This document shows, in pieces, positions 24,021-34,446 of a stretch of DNA of 64,000 nucleotides (the first letter of the stretch is position 1; every line of letters begins with the position of its first letter). Position numbers and translations under genes: made by a program. A model generated the notes under the pieces. That model was not told the origin of the DNA, made no database searches, and worked only from the letters and a program-made list of their open reading frames with translations. The stretch spans positions 78,371,696 to 78,435,695 of the forward strand of contig NC_084801.1 in the NCBI RefSeq assembly GCF_963169125.1, given 5' to 3'. The stretch is from Humulus lupulus (lineage: Eukaryota > Streptophyta > Magnoliopsida > Rosales > Cannabaceae).

Positions 24021-25952
24021 TATAACGCACTACTTCCTTAGAGCCGTTACTAAGTGAGTTTAAAATGTGCCATTAACTCACTAATCGAGGTTTTAGGTTA
24101 AAAGTGTAGCTAGACTATGTTGAAGGTCATTTAAAGTCATTAAATATAAAAATGTGATCATTCATTGAAAATACTAAAAATTAAACATTTGGAATCCCAA
24201 AATACGGTTTAGGAAATATTTATAACTCAAAATACATTTAGGGTCGACTAGGCGACAAATTCAGGTCCATACATAACATTTACCTAAAATTAACCCCGGC
24301 ATTGACAGCCAGGTAGGCCTAACATGTACCCATTGCTGCACGTGGGTAGGCCCTATGCCTTCGCCGTTCCCGACCATTGCCGTTCATTCACAAATATGCA
24401 CTACATAGCATAATATCAACAAATATCTAAACATATACTAAACATTAACAATAGGGCTACATCCTGCAATCCAATCAATAGGACCAGGCCATGCAATACA
24501 AAAAATAGGGCCAGGCCCTGCAATAAAAACAATAAGGCCACGCCCCGCTCTACGGGTAAAATAGTTTTCTTACCTGTGTCCCAATCTTCCTAAGCATCGC
24601 AATCCCGAGCATAGTCCTCTAACCCGAGGCTCACTGAAAACCTAGTCGCAATGCATTAACAATAGCCATCCATCAAGCTATATTCCAATAAATAACTTTG
24701 GGATAAAATTCTAGCCTTCGAGATCTTGGATTCTACCAAACCAGGTGGTAAAATCCTTCTCAAGACTTAACAATTGGGTTTCTGAGCCAAAAACCTTCAA
24801 ACAACCAACATTTCGAACTTGAGCCACGACCCAGCCCCTTAAATGTCGCGATGCGCTCAAGTCAGAGGCAAAAGCCTCACTGGTTAAGGGACATGGGCCG
24901 CGACGCACCTGGGAAAATAGAGGCTTCCAGCCTCTTCGACACACACGGGTCACGGCGCCTGAAAAACAGGCCCACGACTCGTGCCTCCAAACCTAGAAAA
25001 CACAAATTTCCCTGCATTTTCCTCAAATCTAAACCCTCTGAAATCAACCCAATTCAAGGCCTATACCAAAAATCCTTATTCTCACAGTCTAAACACCCTA
25101 ACCATCGCATAAACAACCCCACGACTCCTCCAAATAACCAAGAGTAATACACAATTTAGCTCCCATGCATATCACTTCCTAACCGAATTCAACAGAATGA
25201 ATTGAGTTTAAGTGCTTACCTCAGAGATGAATTCAACCTTTAAGCCACTACTGAAGCATCACAAGCCTGAATCCTCACAAGATCTAGCCTAGAATCCTTG
25301 ATAGTTGGTTAATTTACTTCAAAAATTTCCAAACTTCAATGAGAGAAGGAGTGAGCCGAGAGAGAGAAAAAGAGTTGGAATTCCTTCTGCTTATCCTTGC
25401 CTAGTTCTAGTGGTTTCTCAAACCATATAAATGTTTATTTAGTTTGAGAAAAAGTCTAAAATGCCCCTTAAGTCCTCAAATATCATCAAGGGTAATTCAG
25501 TCAATAGCCAAATCCCACTAATTCCTCGACTGTTCCTATAAATCCTCATGCAATCCCAACATGTCTAAATCATTACAAAATTACTACACGTTACTCAATA
25601 AATCGAGAATACATGTTATATTCTAAAAATATCCCTAGGCTCCTCCCAAGCCGAGTATTTGACCCCGTTGTGACTTTTTAGCAAAACTGCTCCCTAGCAC
25701 AAATATATCACCACTCACACATGGTATTAATCATAATATACAAAAATATTGCATTTATGCCCTCAACGGCTAAAATTACAAATATACCCCTAATAACCAA
25801 ATGGGGTCCACATGCATAATTAATTCACTTAAACATGCATTTCTAATCATATACTCATCAAATTCACATATTAACATAATTAAATCAATTCTTGCCCTCC
25901 AGGCACGCTAATCAAGGCCCTAAGCCCTATTAGCAGATTTTGGGATGCTACA
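24021..25952 (-). mobile_element. Solo gypsy LTR, TSD TGTTC
   Basis: On the minus strand it starts TGTAGCATCCCAAAATCTGC and ends GTGCGTTATA. It is flanked by perfect repeats TGTTC at 24016-24020 and 25953-25957. Length 1932 bp, no internal region, so solo LTR. The start, the tract TAATAGGGCTTAGGGCC and the end place it in the same long TGTAAC family as 34447 and 39158. It splits copia-1 after the integrase. Small open frames inside are not genes. Confidence 0.93.
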
Positions 25953-26538
25953 TGTTCCATCATGACTGACGCAAGCCACTGAATACAAGGTAGATTTAGA
26001 AACCACTAATCTAAGTCCGAAGGTTCCGGTGCCTCGTCATAGTGGGAGGGCTTTTCAGAACTCGGTACATGTTAGATAGATAGTGAAACCCACAAGCTGG
26101 TTGGGGACACTAGTAACAATGACCCGTTGACCTTTAAACAAACAATGGGTAAGTTTGTAAGTGATATTTGAATTGAAGCCAAGTACCAGGAAATTGAGTC
26201 TAAGAACTATAATTTTTTTTTGAGAACTTATAAATGCGCCATTGGATTTTAGGCCTAGGGGGTGGAAGTTGATCTATAAGAAGAATAGGGGAGATGATGG
26301 AAAGGTCAAGACATTTAAGGCTCGACTCGTGGCAGAGAGTGAAGGTTTACTTAGAGAAAAAAATTTCTCCAGTAACCATGTTAAAATTAATTTAGTATAC
26401 TCTTATCCATAGCCACAACTCTTGATTAATATATAAGGCAAATGGTCCTCAAAGAAGCATTTTTAATGGCTATCTTGATGAGACCATTAACATGGATCAA
26501 TGTGAAGGATTTAAAGTAGTTGGACAAGAAAGTCGGCA
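25953..26538 (+). pseudogene. Copia-1 reverse transcriptase remnant, first part
   Basis: Continues copia-1 after the solo LTR. It aligns with 43995-44600 of copia-2: CCTCGTCATAGTGGGAGGG, then TTAGGCCTA... and AAGGCTCGACTCGTGGCA (RT N-terminus), and the GACCATTAACATGGATCAA stretch. It has many substitutions and small deletions and no long open frame. It ends at the CACTA insertion at 26538. Confidence 0.75.
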
Positions 26539-27659
26539 CACTACTAGAAATATAGGCTTTTACTTCGGTTTTCATAGTGAGCATACAAAAAAACTGAAGT
26601 AAAAACCTTTTCAAACTCTTTTACTTCGCTTTTGAAATTGGTGCTCTGAAAAAAATTACTTACTACTTCGCTTTTTTAAAAAAACGAAGTGAAAAATTCA
26701 TAGAGAAGAGGGCCGTGTTTGGTTGCACAAGCCCGTGACCTATGTTTAGAGATAATAAAAATGCAAAAAAATGGCCAAAGCCAAACGCGACCCTTGTGCA
26801 CCTTTAACTTCGGTTTTTTGGTAAAAATCGAAATGGAAAGTGCACTTTCGACTTCTGTTTTTACCTAAAAACCGAAGTAAAAGGGTTTTATAACCCATTT
26901 CATCAACCCGAACAGTCATCTCCCTCAAATCCTTCTCTCTCATCTGTGTAAAAAACCCCCAAAAACCTCCATTAACAACCGTGAGCCAATACCCATTTTC
27001 ATTCTCCAAACCTTTTTTTTCTTTATTTCTTGCTACATTTCTACACTATAAACCGAAATATAGTCCAAAAATCTGTTTTTTTTATTTTTTTTATTATTCC
27101 GAATTTTATAATTAATATAATTAATATTTTGTTCACTTTTATAATCATTTGTTTTTTTTGTTATGTTAAATAATGTGATAAAAATTAGGTTTATTATAAA
27201 TATATATATGTATATTAGTGAATTTTAGAAATTGTGACAATAGATAAATTTGTTTTTCAAATATTTGAAAAAAAATAAATAGCTTGAAGATGATCAAAGT
27301 GTTGTTCATTAGTTTCATTAACTAGTTTGATTTTTTTTATTTATTGGTTTGATAATTAATTATGTAGTTTACTAATTATGTAATGTTTTAGTAAGGTTGT
27401 TGATTGAGTGGTGAACTTTGTTGTTCATTTCGGGTGCATTGAAGAGTAATATTGAAGGTTAGTTATTTTTTTTATTTATATTACTACAAGATTTATGTAT
27501 AAAGATAAGGCTAATGTAATCATGCATATTAGATTTAGTGAAAGTTATGTTTGAAAATTAGTGAAGTAGGCTTTGGGAAATTTGCGTGCTGTGGTCATAT
27601 AAGGATGGATTGATTTATGCTTGATTATTGTGTTTGTTTGTGTTGTTGTTATAGGAAAT

Positions 27660-28015
27660 TTTGAAATTGCGGTATGCTATAGAAATAGAGGATACTCTGC
27701 CGAATTTTTTAAAAATTTTATAAAACTAGAACCTAATAATGATGGATTCATCTATGCTTGATTATTGTGTTTGTTTTAATTGGTTTTATAGGTAATTATG
27801 AAATTACGGTCTGCTATAGAAACAGAGGATACTCTGCCGAATTTTTTAAAAAATTTATAAGACTAGAACCTAATAATGATGGATTCATCTATGCTTGATT
27901 ATTGTGTTTGTTTGTATTGGTTTTATAGGTAATTATGAAATTATGGTATGCTATAGAAACAGAGGATACTCTGTCGAATTTTTAAAAAAATTTATAAGAC
28001 TAGAACCTAATATAA
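27660..28015 (+). repeat. 137-bp tandem repeat upstream of TNP2
   Basis: About 2.6 copies of a 137-bp unit; the word TGCTATAGAAA recurs at 27675, 27812 and 27949. Each unit includes TGGTTTTATAGGTAATT (an acceptor-like stretch) and GAGGATACTCTGCCGAATTT. It lies in the leader just before the TNP2 start at 28057. Confidence 0.9.
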
Positions 28016-28056
28016 GTTTTTTTCTAACTTATTAGGAATTTAATATTGTTATTAGT

Positions 28057-30870
28057 ATGGATAAATCATGTATGCTTGAGAGGAGAGAAACATCACAATT
28101 TCAAGATGGATTCAACAAATTTTTAGAGTTTTTCCTAAAGAATTGTAGTGATCCACAAAAAATTTGTTGTCCTTGTATCGATTGTGGTAATGGAGTAAAG
28201 GGGAATATTACAATGATAATGGATCATGTATTTTGTCGGGGATTTGATATGAGTTATAGTAAATGGTATTGGCATGGAGAATTATTAAATGATGACCCAT
28301 ATCCATTAGGTAGGCGAGGTGTAGATGATTTTGAGAGTAATGATTTTGATGATCATCCTATAGAATTGCTTGATGAAGCACAAGAAGAGTTTTTTCATAA
28401 TCCAGAAAAAATTGATAGTATGGTTAGAGATGCAGACAAACAATTGTTCAGTGGTTGCAATAAACTAAGATTGCCCACAATGGTTAAATTTTATAACATA
28501 AAAGCAGAAAATGGAGTTAGTGATAAGTGTTTCATTCAATTTTTAGCTTCTTTCCAGGAGATTTTGCCGCTAGAAAATTGTTTTCTGGAGTCTACATATT
28601 AAGTAAAAAAAACATTAAGTTTGATAGGGTTGAAGTATGAGAAGATTCATGCATGTTCGAATGATTGTATTTTATATCGTAAGGAGTATGCAGACATGGA
28701 CGCTTGCTCAGAATGTGGTTTATCACGGTACAAACCTAACAAAAGTAAGGAGATTAGGAAACTTATTCCTCAGAAAGTGCTATGGTACTTACATTTGATT
28801 TCGCGGCTGAAGCGATTATATCGAAATGCAGAACACTCTAAGAACTTAATATGGCACGAGATTGGACGAGTGAAAGATGGTAAACTCCAGCATCTTGCAG
28901 ATTCACAGGCCTTGAAGAAGGTAGATTATATCAATCCAGAATTCAAAAATGAACCAAGACATCTCCGTCTCGGTTTAGCTGCTGATGGAGTAAACCCGCA
29001 TAGATCTCTTAGTAGTAGGCATAGTTTATGGCCTGTCTTCCTGGTTATGTGCAATCTTCCTCCTTGGTTGGTCATGAAAAGGAAGTTCATGATGCTTTCA
29101 TTAATGATTTCAGGCCCAAAACAACTAGGACATGATATCGATGTTTATTTGGTACCATTAATTGATGATTTGAAAGAGTTGTATGAAAATGGTTTTGAGG
29201 CATATGATGGTTTTAAAAAAGAATTTTTTAATTTGAAAGCGGTGTTGTTATGGACTGTTAATGATTTTCTAGCATATGGTAACCTATCAGGTTTAAGCAC
29301 AAAATGTTACCAAGCTTGTCCAATTTGTTGCACCAACACAAGGGCCCGTCGCTTGTCAAATGGATGCAAAATGTGTTATACGGGTCATAGACGATATTTT
29401 CATTTAAGTCATCTTGACAGAAATAAAGAAAAAGCATTTGACGGTACTGTGGAACGAGACCTTGCTCTTTTTCCATTGTCAGGTGAGCAAATTCTTAAGG
29501 AAGTAGAAAAACTTGACTTTAGGTATGGGAAGAAGAATAAAAACAAAAAAGTCAATGGATGTTTTCAAAGAAAATCAATTTTCTTTCAACTTCCTTACTG
29601 GAAAGATTTACTCATTAGACATTGCTTGGATGTCTTGCACATAGAAAAAAATGTATGTGAAAGTATAATCGGTACATTACTTGATATCCCAGGTAAAACC
29701 AAAGACGATTTGTCTAGTTGTTTAGATCTTGTTGAGATGGGTATAAGACACCGCTTGGCACCTGAAGAAAAAGGGGCTCGCACATATTTTCCTCCTGCTT
29801 GTTTTACATTGTCTAAAGAAGAGAAGCAAGTTGTATGTCAATCATTGGCAGGGATGAAACTGTCTGATGGTTATTCATCGAATGTTCGAATCTTGGTGTC
29901 TATGAAAGATTTGAAGTTAATTGGAATGAAATCACATGATTGTCATATATTAATGCAACAATTACTTCCAATTGCCATTCGGTCAGTTTTACCGAAAAGA
30001 GTTCGAGATAGTGTGACAAGTGTGTGCGTCTTCTTTAATCAACTATGTGGAAAAGAATTGGAAATGAAGAAGTTGAATGCATTGCATGATGAAATAGTTG
30101 AAACTTTATGCAAGCTTGAAAAATATTTTCCACCATCTTTTTTTGACATCATGATACATTTGATGGTCCATTAAGTAAGAGAAGCGAAGTTGTGTGGGCC
30201 AGTTTGGGGGAGATGGATGTATCCATTTGAAAGGAATATGAAGGTGTTGAAAGGATATGTACGTAATCACCATCGCCCTGAAGCTTGTATGGTTGAGTGT
30301 TATTTAGCAAAAGAAGCTGTGGAATTTTGTTCAGAGTACATGGTTGGAATCGACACAATCGGAATTAGCAAACCACGGAATAACTCGGATGGAGTTGATA
30401 GAGGATTACGAGGGAATGAAACAGTAGTGACCATATCTCGTGTAGAATTAGATCAGGCTCATTTAGTTGTCTTGGAAAACAATCCTGAGGTTCAACCATA
30501 TATAACGTAAGTTATAAATTTAATAAACATTATGCTCATTTTTATGTATAATTGAAATTTTAATGTTGTACTTTGTATTTGCAGTGAGCACATGGAATTA
30601 TTACAATCAATGATTCCCAACAAGGTTAAAAATAAACAGAAATGGATTATAGATGAGCATAATAAAACATTTAGTTAATGGTAGAAAAATACTTTTCTAG
30701 CAAGGTTGGGAGAAGAAAACCATGGAGTGTCGACAGAGTTAAAACGCATATCATTTGGAGCAAGTGTTCATGCAATAAAGCACCATGCTTACATTGTTGG
30801 AGGAAAAATATTTCACACAAAGTCAAGAGATGATGCTCGATTATTCCTTATTTCAAATTCCTCTGCTCAA
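28057..30870 (+). pseudogene. TNP2-type transposase of the CACTA element
   Basis: DDE transposase that excises and reinserts the element. Domains in order: an N-terminal transposase-associated zinc domain (28057-28290, CCPCIDCGNG...FCRGFDMSYSKWYWHGE); the TNP2/Transposase_21 core (28621-29500, HACSNDCILYRKEY, RLGLAADGVNPHRSLSSRHS, ISGPKQLGHDIDVYL); a helical part; and a DUF4218-like end (GPVWGRWMYPFERNMKVLKGYV at about 30200). An intron with GTAAGT/TTGCAG borders lies at 30507-30584, and the C-terminal tail reaches about 30870. The frame is continuous, but nonsense codons stand at 28600, 30172, 30676 and 30682, so this copy is dead though little eroded. Confidence 0.92.
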
Positions 30871-32340
30871 GTGTTCTTGGGTGGACAACAAGTGTTCTTG
30901 GGTGGACAACAATGTTGGGGTTGTTGTATGTTGTAGAAAACTGAACTAGCTGTGGCAGATGTAGAACAGTACCAAGTTTGGATAAGAGCATGAGAAAAGA
31001 AGAAGGTTCTTGTCACAGATTTGGACAAACAAATTGAAGCAAGAATTGTAAGTGGTTTCAAGCAAGTATTTTTAAGTAATGTAGGAATGATAAAGTTCTT
31101 ATAAGTCACTAATATAAGTGACCACTGGTTTGTTCCACAGAATGAGCTGAAAGAAAAAGTTAGTAGTGGAGAAATCATTGCAAAGGGCTGGAATGACATA
31201 TTAACGCAAGATTTAGGGACACCTGAGCACCGAGGGCGTGTTAGAGCACTTGGGTATGATATTATTTTTTATTTGTTGCATTTAACTTCATTCTATAATA
31301 TTTTAGTTTTTAAATAAATTTGGTTGATTATTGTAGGTCATTTGCGAAGATTTCGTCCGTCTTTGGAAGAAAACCAAAAATAGCAACATAAATGGCTGAT
31401 GTTGTTAGTAAGAAAGATGCAGAAATTGCGAGGCTCAGAGTAGAACTTAAAGCTTTAGAGGAGGAAAAAGCTAAACAAGCAGGTGGGATAGATGATATGG
31501 ATGAACACGACAACGATGACGAGCAGAACGACGAAGAATATCACACACCGTACATGCAGGATGACACACCGTACATGTAGGATGTGTTACTTTGTTCGGA
31601 TAATATTCATAATGTGGTGGCAGAGGGTGTTATCATTGATGGGGTGGGTCCACTGACTATTAATAATGTTCAACTGATAGACAAATACGTGAGGGTACGA
31701 GTCACCAAAATATTACAACAGGATGCTGAAATCCCACGTTCTGTTGGGGAGATACGTATGACGTATTCATTCCTTGGCCAAAAGAATTAGTTATGACTGA
31801 TCAGGTATAAATGAATTCTTTAATTTTTTACCTATTAAAATATTTGTTGGTCCATTATTTTAATATTATTTTTACTTGATGTTGCGTAGGGTCCTCTAAA
31901 AAAGAAACCTCCTATGTCAAACAGTCCATCCAAGGATAAGACGAACCGTAATTCTTTGACTAGCCCACATCTGTCATCAGCTGTGTCTCACATCAATCCA
32001 GAAAACACTCTGACCGAAGGCCAAACATTTGCCGATCACATCATGAATTGAATCCATGTTAGCCTTCAGTTTATGGTGAGAGAATTTTGTAGAGTTAAGG
32101 GAATGAACACAGTTGTCTCAATTCCAGTGGACCCATCATTCATGAATCGCGAGTCAATCTTTATAACTTCAGAGGATGTGGAACAAGTTGCTACTTTGCC
32201 TATGATTGGAGGCTCAGCAATGATATTCGGATTAAGGTATCCCTTCAACTAATTCTTTGGAATGATATGAATTTAGAATCAGTTATGAGTACTGCTCTGT
32301 GATCTGTTGCAAATTTTCATAGTAAATTGAATGTTTACAG
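30871..32340 (+). pseudogene. Second CACTA gene, coiled-coil N-terminal part, broken
   Basis: Fragments in the layout usual for the second gene of plant CACTA elements. A TPEHRGRVRALG motif is near 31220, and a charged heptad-like segment at 31392-31500 (KKDAEIARLRVELKALEEEK) is followed by an acidic Asp/Glu run. A beta-rich block (EGVIIDGVGPLTINNVQLID) lies at 31620-31790 and a Ser/Pro/Lys-rich linker at 31890-32040. Exon borders cannot be fixed; a stop occurs at about 32049, and other stops lie between blocks. An 18-bp unit (GTGTTCTTGGGTGGACAA) is duplicated in tandem at 30870-30910. Confidence 0.6.
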
Positions 32341-33182
32341 GTTTGGGTAGTCCTATTTATAGGGGAAACTCTGCCAAATTTTTTCAAAAATATGCATTTG
32401 GGAGTTCCTATTTCCAAATAAAGCATGTCTTTTACAAGTTTTTTGACATTGAACATCTTAGCATTAATAATGTTAACGATGTAGAACGATCAACCATTGA
32501 CTTGGCAAATTGGTTGATGACCATGGATAGAGTTGGTCAACTATACTTTATACCTTGGAACATACGGTAATAAATAGTGTAAAGTTTTCTTATTTGATCA
32601 TTCATATATTAATAATTTAATTATTTTACTTAACACGCTTCTTATTTTAGGGAACATTGGATGTTGGTGATTGCTATGCCAAAAGGAAAAATCGTGTTCT
32701 TGGATCCACTGAAATCACACAAACGTCTTGAAGAAATTGATTCAATGATAATGAGGTAAGTTTTAAATTTTTTAAAATATTTCTTAATATGCAAAAACTA
32801 TTACATGTTACTACATTTTAATAACTTTTGTTAATTTTCTTTTTAAATAGTGCATATTATAAGGCTTCTTCCAATGAATTACTCGGAAATCCTACAAAAA
32901 TATTCAATGTTTCATGTCCAAGACAACCACAAAGTCATGAATGTGGTTTTTATGTGTTGAAGTACATTAGAGATCTTGTTCAGGCATCAAATGCAATAGA
33001 AACCTTAAAAGAAAAAGTAAGTTCATTTTTTATAACTTATTTTGGTATCGATAATCTATAAAATTAATTTATATTTATTAATTTTACAGTTTGGTGGGAA
33101 GACGCAATATTGTGAGAATGCAGACCACTTGCCAATCCAACACGAATGGTTAGGTCAATTGATGACATACATTTATCAGTAA
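32341..33182 (+). CDS. Ulp1-like (C48) cysteine protease exons of the CACTA element
   Basis: Four exons with canonical splice sites: 32341-32566, 32650-32755, 32851-33016 and 33090-33182, the last ending in TAA. The product resembles the catalytic domain of SUMO proteases of family C48. The active His is in EHWMLVIAM, the Asp in IVFLDPL, and the Cys in SHECGFYVLKYIRD, the standard H-D-C order. Plant CACTA and Mutator-like elements often carry such domains; their role in transposition is unknown. These exons have no internal stop, unlike the earlier part of the gene, so this is the best preserved CACTA coding segment. Confidence 0.85.
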
Positions 33183-33830
33183 GCCTATTTTGTTTAGAAG
33201 TTCGTTTAGTTGTAAGTTTATTTTTTTGTAAATGTATTGATGTTAAGGCTAGTTATCTTACTTAAGTACTTGTGTTTTATATGCTTATGTATGAGATTTT
33301 TAATTAATGAAAGTTATCATATTTTCATTCAAAAAAAATTCTTAACCAATTTCAATTGTAAAAATATATATAATTGTAAATTCATATAATTAAACCGTTG
33401 AAAAAGAATTAGGCCAATATATATATATATATATTAATTAGATCATTTAAATAAAATTAGGCCAAAATATATATATATATAAATTGAAATCGGCCATTTA
33501 AAAATAATCAGAAATATGTATTAAATAAAAAGGCAGGGCACTTTCTACTTCGGTTTTTAGGTAAGTAAAAGAGTCACTTTCCACTTCGATTTTACCTAAG
33601 AACCGAAGTAGAATGTCCCCTTTTTACTTCGGTTCTTAGGTAAAAACCGAAGTGGAAAGTGGCCCTTTTACTTCGGTTTTTACCTAAAAACCGAAGTAGA
33701 AAGTGGGGATTCTACTTCGGTGTTTAACTAGTTTTTACTTCGCTCCGAACTACTGCGGTTGTGAATTTTAGCGAAAACCGAAGTAAATCAATCTTAAAAT
33801 CCGAAGTAAAAGCCCCTTTTCCTTGTTGTG

Positions 33831-34446
33831 GCAAGCTGAGTAGGTCAATCTATGGATTTAAACTAGTTTTGCACTCCTGAACATAAGGTTAAATGGACAC
33901 ATTATGACCTGTAGTTTTAAACAAAATATAGTTTACCCTTGGGTTTAACAACATTGGGAAAAAGACATTGTGGTGTTCTTAATCCTTTATGTAGATGATA
34001 TTTTACTCATTGTAAACAATGTCAAGAAATTATCAGACATAAAGAACTGAATGGAAATGAAATTCTAGATTTCATTGTAGCAAGTTGTGTTCTTGGTATC
34101 CATATCATCAGGGATAGAAATAATTAAATTTTGGCTCTAACTCAAGTGACCTACTTATGTTAGGTGCTTGGTCGTCACTCTGTAACAAATTATGAGAAAT
34201 GATGTTTAGCAGCTTGACATGGAATTTATTTTTCTAAGCAACACTCTCCAAAATCTCCTCAAGAGAAAGAAAAGATGTAACGAATTGCTTATGCATTTGC
34301 AAGTAGAAGTCTAATGCATGTTATATTGTGTGTTGTGAGAGAAGATATGCTATGTAGTGGGAGTGGTGAGAAAGTGCCTGTAAAACCTTAGAAAAGAAAA
34401 ATAGATGGAGGTCGGTATCTTTGATGGATTAGAGACTATATGTTAG
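33831..34446 (+). pseudogene. Copia-1 reverse transcriptase remnant, second part
   Basis: Resumes copia-1 after the CACTA element and aligns with 44605-45235 of copia-2. The catalytic YVDD motif is still encoded (TATGTAGATGAT near 33990), followed by ILLI.NNVKKLSDIKN-like sequence, then the region corresponding to the RT thumb. Many stops and indels. It is cut at 34446 by a solo LTR. Confidence 0.8.

Larger units (their letters stand above)
26539..33830 (+). mobile_element. CACTA (En/Spm) DNA transposon, TSD GCA
   Basis: The termini read CACTACTAGAAATATAGG at the left and, inverted at the right, CACAACAAGGAAAAGGGG; both continue into GCTTTTACTTCGG. Perfect three-base TSD GCA lies at 26536-26538 and 33831-33833, and removing the element rejoins copia-1 sequence in register with copia-2. 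Subterminal repeats of the TTTACTTCGGTTTTTAGG type, in both orientations, occupy about 26560-26890 and 33535-33810. Length 7292 bp. It encodes a TNP2 transposase and a second gene ending in a Ulp1-type protease, both plus strand. AT microsatellites sit at 33415-33480. Confidence 0.97.
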
